A stretch of 64,000 nt of DNA from Bryopsis sp. KO-2023 (Eukaryota > Chlorophyta > Ulvophyceae > Bryopsidales > Bryopsidaceae): positions 2,480,001 to 2,544,000 of the forward strand of contig BSYQ01000013.1 in assembly GCA_030272585.1 (NCBI GenBank). The letters are read 5' to 3'. A program made the position numbers and the translations under genes. Positions 41,103-53,704 of this stretch are shown here, piece after piece; the stretch's first letter is position 1; each line of letters starts with the position of its first letter. The notes below the pieces were generated by a model that worked only from the letters and a program-made list of their open reading frames with translations, searched no databases and was not told where the DNA came from.

Positions 41103-42837
41103 TTTTCCGAAGGAGAAACGCGGGGCAATGCACACAAAGCGTCAAGGGCCGCGACACCACCAGAAAAAGACACATGCGAGCACAGTCAGCCGCTATTACT
41201 CATTCCCTTGGGTTCAAGCTGCTGCTTCGTTCTCTCCTCGATCTTGTTTGGACGAAATCATAACGAAAACGAGATGATGGATCTAATGACATCTTGGTTT
41301 TTGTTTATTTTATTTTATTTTTTTGGGGGGGTGTAACAGTGTAATCATTATCATTTGGGGGTGTGTGTGTTGGAAGCTTTTTTTAAGAGGTTGCCTCCTC
41401 TTTTTAAGGTCTTCATATAATGGAATTGATTTAAGCATGGGCCAGGGGCTTCTCTGTGAAGGGAAGACTTGCCAAAAAAAAAAAAGAAAGAAAGAGAAGC
41501 TGTTGATTTTCGTTATCTGTTTCTGTTTCTGTTTTTTTTTTGCTTTTCCATCACTTTGAAACCAAATTTGGTTTTTAAAAAGTCGGTTGGGAGAATATCG
41601 ACTGGGCTTTGTCTTTTTATTTTAAGTATAAATGCCAATTTTGTTTGGTTTTGGGGGTGCGCGTGTATATTTCAGTCATATTTATTCCTGTCATTTTTGC
41701 AAACTGAGATTGGCTTGCCAGACACCGAAAAGGAAAAGGAACAGATCGAGAGGGGTGAAAAAAAACAAGGAAAAAAAGGGGAAAAAAAAAAGAAGAGAGG
41801 GGTGGGGGGTGAGGGATAAGTCGAACGAAAAAATTATGATCAATCCCTGTTAGGTATGCATAAATGTATGTTTTCTGATATGTGAGTGTTCATGTATCGA
41901 AAGGGACTAAACTGCTGTTGTTTTGCTTGAGGGTTTGAAAGAAAGGAAGAAAAAAAGAAAGAGAAAAGGAGTATAGCCAAGGGGAACAAAAGAAATCATT
42001 TTTTTTAAACCTGTGTTTTCCTTCCGAGGGGAAGTTTCCTTTATCAAGAGAGAGGGGAAATAATGCTGTTTTTTTTCAAGCACTCTTTTCTTTCGACTGT
42101 TTTTTTCTTTGCTGAAAGGGGGGGGGGGGGGAAGATTTGGGTGAAGGGCAGGGAGTGGTTTTGGATATATGAAAAAGAAAAAAGGAGGGAAAAAAAACGT
42201 TCATCATAAGTGTTCGATCGTTCCTTTTGATATTGCTTTGTTTAGTGGGTTATGTCCCAAATTAAAAAACAAACAAAACACACACAATAAAGAGGGAAAA
42301 AATTATCATTCGTAACCAGAGAAGTTGCTTTAAAAAAAGCAAAAAAAGCTGAAAACAATTTTCAGGAAAAATTGAAATGCATTTCGAAAAATGCATTATT
42401 GGTAATTTTGCCTCTTTTTTTTCCCTTTATTTTTGTTTGGATGATGAATTTGAAGTCTTGGCAATTAGACACTTTATAGCACCTTTTTTGGTTTACCTCT
42501 TTTTTTCTTTTCCAGGCGAAAAAAGGAAAAGGGAAGGAACATGAACTTGTGGAGCACTGCTTTTTTTTTTTTTGATAAGAAAAAATTAGAATAGGAAGTT
42601 TTTCGAAAGGGTCTCCTTTTTTTTTCATAATAAGAGTAGATGTTGAAAAAAAAAGGGCGAGGGAGGACTGCAAGAGATTTTATCAAATTTTTGCTGAAAT
42701 GCACTGTTGTTAAATTTGCATTTGAGTTGTGTAAACAATTTTTACTGGCTGCAAAACAATACTTTGTTTCCTCAGAACACTTTTGGTTTTTTTCCTTTTG
42801 ACTGTTTCGAAAGTGGATTTTTTGAGACAATTGTTTT
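41103..42837. other. intergenic, low complexity, no gene seen
   Basis: 5' region of TRAPPC10 followed by about 1.5 kb of A-, T- and G-run-rich DNA, with G13 near 42118. Short ORFs here are all homopolymer-driven and show no family signature. Confidence 0.5.
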
Positions 42838-43193
42838 CCCTCATTCAGCTTGATTACTATTTATATCGTCTTTTTTTTTTCTTTTGGGGGGGGGGGGGGA
42901 GGGATGAAAAGAAACAGAGAGAGGGAGGGCATATCAGCCTATTTTAGCATAGTGTTATTATTATTTACTTATTTTCTTTTGATTATTAGTTTTTTTTAGA
43001 CCGAGAAAACTGTTGCACAAAGTGCCAGCTATTATCTGAAGAAACCTTTACATACATATAGAGCTCCAGGATCGCACTGCCAACTGTGAAGAGCACCGTA
43101 CCCTCCCAAACAATTACGGTGTGTTTTGACACGCACAGGTCGCGGATTCCAACATCCCGCCTTGGGTTCCGACGCCCGCACACACTTCAAAGA

Positions 43194-43319
43194 TACTGTA
43201 ATACGCAAATCTTTCAGATTGCTTTAGGATCGCTAGTCTTTATTTTCGCCTGCCTTATTTTCGTGCTTTGGTCCGCGCGCGAAAATAAGGTAGCGCGAAA
43301 AGATTTGCGTATTACAGTA
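43194..43319. mobile_element. MITE / foldback element, 126 bp, TACTGTAATACGCAAATCTTT ends
   Basis: The outer 20 bases are perfect inverted repeats (TACTGTAATACGCAAATCTT against AAGATTTGCGTATTACAGTA). An inner pair CCTTATTTTCG / CGAAAATAAGG extends the foldback. The ends carry TA. It is absent from the equivalent place in duplicate copy B. It has no coding capacity. Confidence 0.75.
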
Positions 43320-44218
43320 ACATGTTTTCAAATGGTCCTTGTCTCTTAAATCACCCCTTCTAACCATCCAGTCCGACATAATCCCGAGTCGGTCATATCA
43401 TGTTTCCTGCTACCAAGAAGGAAGTTAAAAAATATTGGGGTTTTTTTTTTTTTTGCTTTGTGTGTGTTTTTGTTGACTTTCAATCAATCAACCAATCTTC
43501 GACAAAGTAAAAAATGACTGAGGTTGAAATTCCCAACGTGCAACCCACCTCTTACTCCCACACGAGTTGTAAGTTCAAAATTGTCGTGTCAGAGTTGGGA
43601 GGGTACCCGCCTTCAGATCTACTTGAGATCTCTTTCGGCTCGGATTCATCATTCACGACTTCTTTGATCTGGAATCTTTCTAATCCCATTTATGTGTACC
43701 ACTCTCGAGTTTTAATCTCCTCGATCACTGTGGTTGACCCGCATACGATCTCAAACTGGTCGCTTCAAAGCGTTTTGTGTTTCGTCGACTGAGACAACAT
43801 TTTGCCAGTTTTTGGTGTGTGGATTATGAGTCACCAATTCTGGTGGCGACTTTTGTTGCACTCGAGGGAGTGATCGGCGGTTCCATTCACTGTTGGGTTT
43901 GGTCGACCGATAAAGAAAGGCTCAATTCGCGGAATTGGAAGTGCTGGCGCACTCTCGCGCGTCTGCGCAGTTGTACACAGAGAAAGGACTTTAAAAAAGA
44001 AGACCCCAGCCCCCTCCCCACCTCTCACCAAAAAGATACAATAAAAAAACGAAAGCATCGTTCCAACCTTTTCATCTTTACAGAAAGAACCACTTTCCAC
44101 ACTACTTCGGCCTCTCGACCTCCATGTCCGACAACCCCCCCCCCCCTCCTCACCAAAAATTAAAATCAAAAAAACGGAAGCATCGTTCACCCCCACAAAA
44201 GAAAAGGAACCTTTTTTT

Positions 44219-46176
44219 CTTTTTCTGATGAAAATTGGGCCCCAGCATGTTCTGCTGGCCTCGTAATCAGTTTTCCCTCTTCAAACACACTGACAAAATT
44301 AATCTGGAACAAGTGACTCCACTGGCTCCTCCCCACCATTAACAATAGCCAAGACCCCAGCTGATTTTGCTGTCGAAACAGCCACATCGGTCAATGAATC
44401 AGGAATATACACCTGGGGAAAAGATAAAGAAAGAAAAAGAACATGAAGATGTAAGAGTGTAATGGTTTTAATTTATCAAGTGAAGTGAAACCAGACCAAA
44501 CCAAAAAGAAATGAGTGGCTACTTTTTTGCATTTGCTGCTTGAACACGGACTTCTTTATCTATTATCTATTTGTTTGGATCAGGGGGTTCTCACCTTGAC
44601 TCCATCACATTTATTGACAGCCAACGTCCCGATGAGTTGCTTGGACATCAACTGCATAAGAGTTCACCAACTCCACCGAGGCCATGACTGTTTCGAAAAG
44701 AAGCCCCCGCTTTTTGCAGGAATTCAACGTGATTGCACTTTTCCATTCGACGTGAATTCACTTTTCCATCGACCTTTCCATTAGAAAAACAAGAAAACAC
44801 ACCACCCAACATAAAAAACAGACCTACATTTGAACCCTCTAGAAAACATGTGGAAAATCACTCAAACAAAAGCTGATGAAGTTTTGTCAACTACATCCAG
44901 ACCAGCTAGTCCTCCCGGGAGGGAATTATCATTCTGGCAACCCCCTCCCCCCCCCAAAAAAAAAAGAAAAAAGCACACATACATATGATCGAATCTTTCA
45001 TGATTTGATCGTATCCAGGATTTTCTCTCGATCGCTGTTAAAAAGAAGAAAAGAAAAAAACACTGAGGTATTTTTTTCTCCTTCTTTTTGTTTGTTGAGG
45101 GAGTGGTGGGCTTGTCCTTTACATACCAATCTATTTGATCAAAATGAAACACAAGAAAAGGGTGTCTTCTTCTTATTTTTTTTACCTTCTTTCTGGCATC
45201 ACAAACATCAGATGAGCAGGATTTGTTATGCTGGCTGCCAGGATCTTGTTGGGTGCACCTGTCACATCACATCACTCTTTTTCATAATCACATCACTCTT
45301 TTTTTTAAATGACATTGCTAACAGCCCCATTTCTAATTCAATCCTATTGAAAACGTGTTGAAAAGAACACAGTAATAGAAGATTCATTGCATGATTTCCT
45401 TTAAACTGCCTTGTGTTCAATTTTTATGATGAAAAGTTCTATTACTTTTCTTATCAGTTTTTAAAAAACACACATCTTCTCTTGTATAAAACAAAAATCA
45501 CACCTGAGGTGGGCCCATTGGTTTTCTTTCAGGAAATTCAGGTTTCTTGACTTTGGGTGCCAGTGTTTATTTTTTTTCTGCAGGTGGCGGAGCACTTTCC
45601 ACTGGGGGGTCTTTTACCAAGAAGAAAATATTTCTTAACAGATCGAAAGACATGATGTATAATAATTGTACATTGTAATCGAAAATATCCCTAGATATCA
45701 TATATACATCTTTCTTCCAGCCCATGCAAGTGTAAGTGCTAAAACTATCAGAACAAAGAGTCTTGTAGAGAAGGAGAGCAAAAATTTTTTTATTCGTTTC
45801 TGATATGTATTTATTAATTTTATTCTAAGAAAACCATAAATTCTTTTAAAAACAATCCACCAGCAATAAAGAATAATAAGAAACAAGAAGAAGACTTACC
45901 TGAGCCAAGAAACTCCGAAACCGAGATTCCATCTGGATTCCATGTGGGGGGTTTCATATGATATGTCGAGCAATAGGTGGACATTGCCAAAATCATGCTT
46001 TTGATGGCATTCACCCATTCCACATGACTGACATCCGTCACCCAGAATTCCTTCAAGATTTTGTTAGAAAAAGATTCGGCGGACTGGACGCTTTGCTTGA
46101 TGTGAAGGGGTGGCTTCTCTGAAACTGTTCCATTTTTGGGGGGTCTTTTTTCTGTCGAAAGGGAAAACACTCCCAG
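44219..46176 (-). pseudogene. cyclase-associated protein (CAP) pseudogene, copy A
   Basis: CAP is an actin-monomer-recycling protein with an N-terminal helical domain, a proline-rich middle and a C-terminal beta-helix. The exon 46176-45900 keeps the helical-domain block SNKILKEFWVTDVSHVEWVNAI and YCSTYHMKPPTWNPDG. The proline-rich exon (about 45600-45500) is shifted out of frame by a 10-bp insertion. The exon for the start of the beta-helix, present in copy B at 55518-55770, is deleted. The exon at about 44770-44590 has lost its frame. The last exon (about 44410-44220, VYIPDSLTDVAVSTAKSAG) reaches a TAA where copy B has CAA, beside an extra T. Introns are kept, so it is a duplicated, not processed, pseudogene. 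The N-terminal 100 or so residues are not found. Confidence 0.82.
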
Positions 46177-46827
46177 CTAGGAAAGCAAAACAGAAAAAAC
46201 ACAACCTTCAGTCAATTATATCAAGATGGGATTGACACAACGATAAAACATGCAAGAAAATACTAACAAGAAAACAACATGCTGTCAGTCACATGGAAGA
46301 CACTGGGAAAAAAAAATTATACACTATCTAGTCAAGCAAACACATGGTATGGCTTCAAGAGCAGGTGGGGTCTATGGCATAACAATCGACGATTAAATTG
46401 GGTGCTTAATTTTTTGTGGTGGGCATGAGATGGTGAGATGTCGCGACGGCTGCGGCTACTGTCGACGTTCAAGTATTTTTCCAGCCTTCATTTGACGCTG
46501 CACAAGAATGCAACCAAAAACGCTTTTCGATCGATGGAAACTCGTAGCTGAGCGATCAAAATCGGATCGATGCTGCGCTCCCCATATAATGTCACAGAAA
46601 GAAGAAAAGGTCGTTCTTTCCCAAACCATAAAGCCCACATACCAACCTAACCTCCCCATTTCGCCCCCGATCGCGCCGACGCCGCCGCCCCACCAAGAAG
46701 ATCGAATCTTCACATCATACCGGGCATGCTTGTTTTTGTTTTTTTTTCAATCCCCTCTTTGTTCGTGGGCTCTTGCAGCCGTATGCCCTCCTTGACCTAC
46801 CCCCAGCAAGGCGCTCGATCGACCAGA

Positions 46828-47937
46828 AGGAGAAAGTTATTCGCCGTGCTTAAGCCCTTCTAAAAGGGGTTTGATAGTTTCCTTGTTGCACATGATATAA
46901 CAGGTCGCTATCAGTATCATCGGGAGCCTTCCCATCATGAATGGAGGTAGACGGGGCTGATCAGCAGGTCGCCATGACCTCCTTTTGCCAGTTTGCCACA
47001 GGAACGCGCCTCAACTGGCTTCGATTCTTTGGGACACTCGGTGGGAGTTTGTGGATCGACTGACAATCACGAATAGGAGTCGGCCTCCAAACACAGCTCT
47101 GCGCTCAAATGGCGGCGCCATGTACGTGAAAACCGATCGCAGTGACTGGTATCAGCCGCCATTCGGCGTTTTCGTTTTTCGGGCCATACAGCACAGTCCT
47201 GAACATTGGTTGAGCATTCCCCCCCCTCCCCCCCCCAAAAAGAAGTAAAATCAGGAGCAGGGGCGGGAGCGGGTTAGAGCGCACGATCGATTTGGACGAT
47301 CGAAGCTGGTAAAAAATTTCTTGGTGTGGTTTGCTGTGATATTATGTTAGTCCAGGAACTAACAAAAACACCTGAGCGTTACGCTACTTCGCGTTACATT
47401 TACGCGTAACTTGTCGTACATCACGTTGTGTGTCACGTTGTAGGTTAGAGTACAGTACTATGCAGGGTGCTGACAATATTTGCCATTGTTCTGAGTGCAT
47501 CAGTTTTACACATGAGCATCTGAACATCTGAAAAGATTTACTCAGGGTGCGATTTCCTTTTTTTTTTTTTCTCAAACATTTTTTCTTTCTGCATTCTTGT
47601 GAAGAATTATTTATGGGGTATTTTTTAAGATTGAGATACAGTTCATTTTTCTAGTGACTCTATTTTTCTTTGCCCTGCAGGCAAGAAGTATTGTAGAACT
47701 TTGGTTAGATGAGTATGCCCATGCGTATGGGGGGGTTACAATCACGTTTCAGGAACAATGTCCGCATGATCTCAGCAGGTAACACATAACCTCGCATTCA
47801 ACTCTCAGATCTGTTTTTTTTACCAGATAGATCGGTTCAACAACCAAAAAGAAAACCCTGGTGATTAAGCCTCTCCACATTCCATCAATTCACGAGTGTT
47901 TTTTTCAGTAAGTTTTTTCCTTCTCCATGTTAAGATC
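46828..47937. other. intergenic upstream of the LRR-membrane gene
   Basis: Contains a cluster of GCGTTAC / GTAAC-type motifs in both orientations at 47377-47410 and a C-rich/A-run junction near 47221. An open segment flanked by splice signals at 47681-47778 could be a 5' exon but does not join in frame to the gene at 47938. No gene is supported. Confidence 0.45.
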
Positions 47938-50900
47938 ATGGAGTCATCGACTAGCAGCAACAATCAAGGCCCCCCACTTTTCTCTGGAGAGCAAAATTAC
48001 CGAAGTAATGGTGCTTTTTTTCTTGTGGTGTGCATTGTGAGGAAAAAAAATTTAGTTTAAACAAAGAAAAGGAGGCTGATTGCTGATGTGACATTCAGGT
48101 GGTGTTTGGTCCCACACATTTTTGAATTTGAAAGACATGGGGAGCTTCTCAAATTGATCAACTAGGTTGACCGAGCCATTTCATTGGAGATCCAAGGCTC
48201 TGCTGCTACGGGTCAGTACTGACACAGAGAAATAAAAAGTAATTAAATAAAGATTAAAAATTGAACATGAAATTAGTAATTTAAAAAACCAAAAAGTGAA
48301 CAAACAATGATGATTTGAAAGATAAATCACTGTTGCGATCCATGGATCTTCAATTTTGTATTGGTCAAGAGCTGTCTGTTCACCCAAATCAAATCCTTGC
48401 CTTGATTTTCATTTGTTTGTATTATTAACGTATGATCTTTTGAAAATCTTTGGGTATTTTCATGAATGCTGATATTTTGTTTTTCCTATATGATTGGTGA
48501 TTGTTTGTCATTGAATTTAAGCTACGGTTGCTTCCAGTTTGATGCAATCCATTTTTCATTTTATGATTTTTGTAGATCCAAAACTGAGTCAATTCTTGAA
48601 AAATGCCTCCATGAATGTGATTTCTTTGAAAATCCGGCTGGAAGAGCCAGGGGAAATTATTTTCCTGTCCAATCTTCCACCAGGGCTTCAGAGGTGAGAA
48701 TAAAAGTCTGTTCGCTTTTGGAGTCAGCGCTGTTTTTTTTATGTCAAGAAGAAAAAAAAGTCAGATGGCTTCTTCGATTGTAAATAGCTGATTGATTTTA
48801 TTGTTGCGCTAGATTCTTTTTTTTCTTTTTCTTTCGTTCATGAATTGTGAACACATTTCGTCTTTGAAATATGAAAACAATTTAAAACTAACAACAGTCT
48901 TTTTTTTATTTATTTTGAGATGGAACAAAACTTGAGGTGTCCAATGACTGTTTGCTTGTTTTTCAATATGTTTGTGTGTGTGCATTTGTTTTATTGATAT
49001 GGGAAAAAAACGAAAACCTGAGGAGCCTACAGATGGACAATGTTTGGTAACTGATATTTGCATGTACAAATAAGTTATAATACTTAAAGATGAATTTCTG
49101 TGCGGCCAGGTTGTCATTACATAACACCAAGTTTGAGGAGCCGCTTCCCAAATTTCTAAATCTTTTCAAGAGTGCCCATGATTACTTCATCAGGTACATT
49201 TTCTGCAATTAAAATAGCACATTGTTTTTTTTTTGTTTTTTTTTGTTTGTACAGATTGCTTGTGCGGATCTCTGATCTGCTAAGACTTTTATGATGGTTT
49301 TCAATGGGAGTGTTTTTTTTTTGGTTTATTTTTGCAGTGTATATGTTGAGGATGCGTGGTTCAATTGGAATGAAACTCAACAGGACCAAAAGGCAATCAG
49401 CATCACACTTCGTGATATAGAATCCATGACAGACAGGTAGGTGGGCTCATACATACATATACATTCCTTCTGATGATTGTTGTTGCATCTTTTTGATATT
49501 GTAGGAGGGGGGGACATCGATGGAAGCAGCAAAGTGTATTTTTCTCTTCATGCAATTTTGGTACTTGAAACATTTTTTTTTTTTGAATTGATGCCAGGAT
49601 TTGGGAGCTGGAAGGGCATCAAGCTGGCGACAGAAAAGAAATTTTCGAATGGATAAATGGACTGGAGATTGACAAGCTGATCATCAATGCAGATACTGCC
49701 ACAGGTGCGCTCAGAAGTAACTGTGACGAAGAACTTTTAGTTTGCTCAAATTGTATGACCATCAATTAACATACACAAATATAGATTCTGTTTTTAGAAT
49801 GAAGTAAAGCTGGAAAAATTTGACTGCTCGGATTACAAAAACATGTTGGGGCTCGTTGATTTTTTTTTTTGTCGTTTCTTCAGAATGGGGAGATTCGATT
49901 TCGGAACTCAAGTTTATCGAGGAGCTGGTTTTGGATGGCTGCTATGATATCGTTTCAATGTTCAAGAATGGTTTCGTCCCTCCAAGATTTTCAAAGTAAG
50001 GACCCCTCTCTTACTTCTCGAAAAATCAAACATCACAGGTTAAAAAAACTGATGTATGCAATTACAAAAGATGTTGAGATGATTCTTTGTAATCTGTTCC
50101 GTCCTTATCATCCAAGAAAGATCTTAATGCTGAAAAGGAAACATTTTTCAAATCTGCATTTTTTTTTGTCACAAACGCTTTTTCTTACTTTGTGGTGGAT
50201 TCAGGATCAAGATCAAATATTGCAAATTCGGTCAACCGCTGTCCAAACACCCTGGCAATTTTCGCAAGTACGCTTCCAGCAGCACTATGAATCCACAGCA
50301 CTATGAATCCACAGCGCAATTTTTGATTTTTGATTTTTAAAAATATATTGCGAACAATTTTTTTTCAAGCAAATTGCTCCCCTTGCGCTGCTCATTTTGT
50401 TTTACCTGGGATCAAATTCTGTGGAGAGGAGTCCGATTAATAAATGTACAATCTAATGTAACTATTATTTATTTTTCTTCTGAAATTATCAAACATATAA
50501 CAGAAAAATTTCAGGAGTATCATTATTTGGATAGAGCAGGAGAGTGGGGGGGAACTTTGTGGAAAACCTCAATATCATGCCTAGTCAAGGATCCGATGAT
50601 ATAAAGCCCATCCTAAAGGTTTTCTGTTTTACTTCAGGATTACCAACATTTTCCCCTGTGAATCTCAGGGTGTCCTATCTTTATTCGTGGTTCAATTGGG
50701 TGGATGATCCTCGGAAATATGGGTTACAATGTTTCTTTGTACGAGGATGATTACGGGTGAGCAAGAATTTTTTTTGAAAATAAATTTGCCTCACGCCCAA
50801 ATCCCCATGCAATCCCTGCCCTGTGTTAAAGGGTGAAATATGGACCCAACCGCTCAAACAATAGGAAAACCAAGAATATCATTCCTGCACCCCAATTTCT

Positions 50901-51988
50901 CCCTCTTCCTATCTTTTTTGGGGGAAGAACAAAACCCTACTCGTAAATATCCCTAATTTTTTATTTTTTTCAAAAATAAAATTAACTAATAATTTATCCA
51001 GGAGAGAAAATGCATCACTGGCCCGAAACTTAGTCCATTGCATTGTACTTCAAATATTGATTTTTCACCTGGTGATCCAGCTTGCTCCCCATTGCTGGCA
51101 AAACAATATAAAAAAAAACTTGAAATCCCCCCCCCTTTTTTTTGTTTCAATCTCATATCCAACACTGATGTGCCTTCTTTCAGCCATTTTTTTTATTGTC
51201 GCTCCAGTTTTCTGCAGTGAATTCGGAATTTTTTTGTCGGACCCAAAAGAAGAGGTTATTTTTTTTTGTGTGTGGCTTTTGCAGAGGGACTGCTGTTGAT
51301 ATATATGATAAACAACAAGATGCTGCCCTGATGGATATTTTGGATCTGATAAAAAAACAAATTTGAGCTGTCGATTTACCCTGGAGCTGCCTCAGGTACA
51401 TTCTGCACAGCAAAAGATACTTGATTTCCTTTTTATTCACCTTCGTTTTCCCTGGCCCTGCATGATTAGTCAGCAGGAATCCACACTGAATTATTCATTA
51501 TTGGCTTCAACTTGGTGCAGGATCTCGCCATCCTTCCAAAAAAAGAAAAAAGAAAACAAAAAAGTAAAAGAAAATGTTTGTTTTCCTGTGGAGACTGGAA
51601 GAACTCATGGAGCTCACTGTCCTTGTGTTTTTTTCCTTTGTTTTTGGTGTTGGAGGAAATAAAAATCTTTCTTAAAAAAATCTGGTGATATGTAATCCCA
51701 TTTTCCCAGAACAACAGCAATACTTCAGGTGGATATCTGTGAGTTTTTCACAGATATCCACAGCAGTTCACCTGCTGTAGGTTTTTCATGTGATTCATTT
51801 TTCATTTTTGTTTTTGCAGGACTGTCTGTCTTCTTTAATAAACTGGGTTCCGTTTCTTCCCTTGCTTTTCTACCTGGAACAGATAAAATCGAGACACCGA
51901 TGGGACCTTTTCCCATTCCCGATCCATGGCCATTCTTCAGCGAAGAGTAAGCCGGCAACATTCTTACTCATAAACATTTTCAAAAGTT

Positions 51989-52050
<62 letters not shown>

Positions 52051-53452
52051 CCACTTACATTTTTCATGTTGTACATGTACGTATCCACTCAAAAATTTTC
52101 ACTTGTGTTTTCGAGCTGTGAAAAAAAAAATAAAAAAAAATAAAAAAATAAATAAAATGAAAAACTTCTTTCTGCATTGTGTTAAAAACAGGCTAACGAT
52201 CAAGGAGACCATGTTCGAGGGAAAATTCCCTCCCTTTCTTTACGTAGCCACCACCAAACTCGACATCAAAAACAACAAACTGATGTCCAAATCCATACCG
52301 AGGAGATGGTGCGAATCCACAAGGCTGGAAGAAATCAACATCGAGGGTCACACCGCCCCTGTCTGTCTGCTCACTCTTCCCGATCTGAAAAGAGTGACCA
52401 TCTGCCCAAACCCTGGAGATGAACCCTCTCGATTGGTCAGACGGAGGATGTGCGCTGCAGCAGGGGGAATCCTATTACTGTGGCTGGGCAAACTACGATT
52501 ACGGCTGCAGGATGGAAGCCAGGAAGTTTGTGAAAATCATTTTGCTGTGTGGGTTCCTCTGCTTGTGATCGGCCTGGTGCTGATATCGCCCATCCCAAAA
52601 TATGTCCAGAAAGGCTTCTCAGCGATGAAACAGAAAACGTCACTGTCAATTCCTAGCCACCTATGCAATTTCCATGGTGCTGTTTTTATCCGTGGGTCGT
52701 TCCGGTGGATGCTTACATCTTTCCTCCCTGTGTGCATATACTTTTCGGATGTGGCCTCCAACCTCTTTATCATGGCTTTATTGTGGGGGGCATCTCCGGT
52801 GTGGTTTATGCTGGGGGTAATAGCCTTGCACAAAGTGGTGGCATTTTTTGTTTTCTGGAGGAGAATTGTGCATGTGCAAGAGGAATCCAAGGGGAGCCCC
52901 TCGTCAGACGGTGCAGCAGAATTAGTTTTGGATCGATTGGTCATCTCATGGGGCACCAGAGGCAATCACTTCCTCAAGGGGATAAAAATTGCATGTTTTG
53001 CCGTTGTGGGGACCCCTGTTTTTGATTTCTTGGCATTCATCAGCAAACTCACCAGGAGGAGGTTGGGAAGCATCTCATCCAGGTTCGATTTGTATCGGCA
53101 CTTCGTGGCTGCGTTGGTGGTGGAGTCTGTGGTGGAGTTCCCCCTGGTACCAGCGTTCATCAGTGTGCTTTATTTCTATGGGGTTGATGGTCAGCGACAG
53201 CATGACATAGGGACCATACCGTTTCTAATCTCTGCACTGGCTGGAGTGTTTTCGATGCTCCAGGGGATGCTGATTGTTGTGTTCAAGGTCAGTCAATCGA
53301 ACATGTCGGTGCTGGGGTTTGTACTCAAGGCTTTGACCGATAAAGTGAATGAGTCCAGTGGGAATGAGGTGGAAAGCTTTGAAGTTCCAACTCAGGGGAG
53401 GCCACTGTTGGGGGATCCGCAGGAAAGTAAGGAAATCATCAGTGACAGTTAG
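47938..53452 (+). CDS. LRR-like protein with multi-pass membrane C-terminus
   Basis: Exons in a consistent frame are 47938-48004, 48576-48693, 49110-49193, 49338-49436, 49598-49704, 49884-49995 and 50204-50267. The middle (about 50521-51409) is clearly exonic but not fully resolved. Then come about 51710-51770, 51820-51948 and 52191-53452 (stop TAG). The N-terminal half has LRR-like lines: VISLKIRLEEPGEIIFLSNL, LQRLSLHNTKFEE, DKLIINADT, ELKFIEELVLDGC. The last exon has at least six hydrophobic segments, among them FAVWVPLLVIGLVLISPIP, WMLTSFLPVCIYFSDVASN, LLWGASPVWFMLGVIAL and IPFLISALAGVFSML. The SDVASNLF...W and LVVESVVEFPLV pieces loosely recall XK-related proteins, but that is only a suggestion. 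A surface receptor or membrane transporter is plausible. Two homopolymers (G7 at 50546, A7 at 51351) sit where the frame shifts. Confidence 0.62.
51999..52050. repeat. (CT)n followed by (AT)n microsatellite
   Basis: A C-run leads into about 14 CT units and then about 11 AT units, in the intron between the exons ending at 51948 and starting at 52191. Confidence 0.9.
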
Positions 53453-53455
53453 CAC

Positions 53456-53704
53456 CATTTCCACCTGATGTTGGCGTGGGGATGATCAATTTCTTGCTGT
53501 GTGTGTATTTCAGCAACTGTCAATTGATCAACCAATTGCAATTGCAAACCAATCATTGTTTTTTTCTGTGGAACAACACTCGGAAGGAATGAGGATGAAA
53601 TGTACATATGTATAATACTTTTGAACATTTGGCATTCCTTTGTTTTTGGGTAGTGCATAATTCTTCTTTTACAGAGAATCGAGATGAAGAAGACCTTTGT
53701 TTTC
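53456..53704. other. 3' region of the LRR-membrane gene
   Basis: Short spacer between the stop codon and duplicate copy B. Likely 3' UTR. No further feature is seen. Confidence 0.45.

Larger units (their letters stand above)
42838..46827. repeat. segmental duplication, copy A (4.0 kb)
   Basis: This segment matches 53705-57733 in the same orientation through most of its length, including the block starting CTTGATTACTATTTATATCG and the end block GATCGAATCTTCACATCA. Differences are many substitutions and indels. Relative to copy B it carries about 256 extra bases at 43120-43375 (with a MITE) and lacks about 400 bases near 44970, including one CAP exon. Confidence 0.92.

Noticed and set aside
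43514-43792. 92-codon ORF (MTEVEIPNVQPTSYSH...) in duplicate A
   Set aside because: The start codon and frame are lost in duplicate B and there is no recognised family. It may be chance or a relic; not called as a gene.
47681-47778. Exon-like segment ARSIVELWLDEYAHAYGG with splice signals
   Set aside because: It does not join in frame to the ATG-started LRR gene at 47938 and has no other partner, so it is left out of the model.
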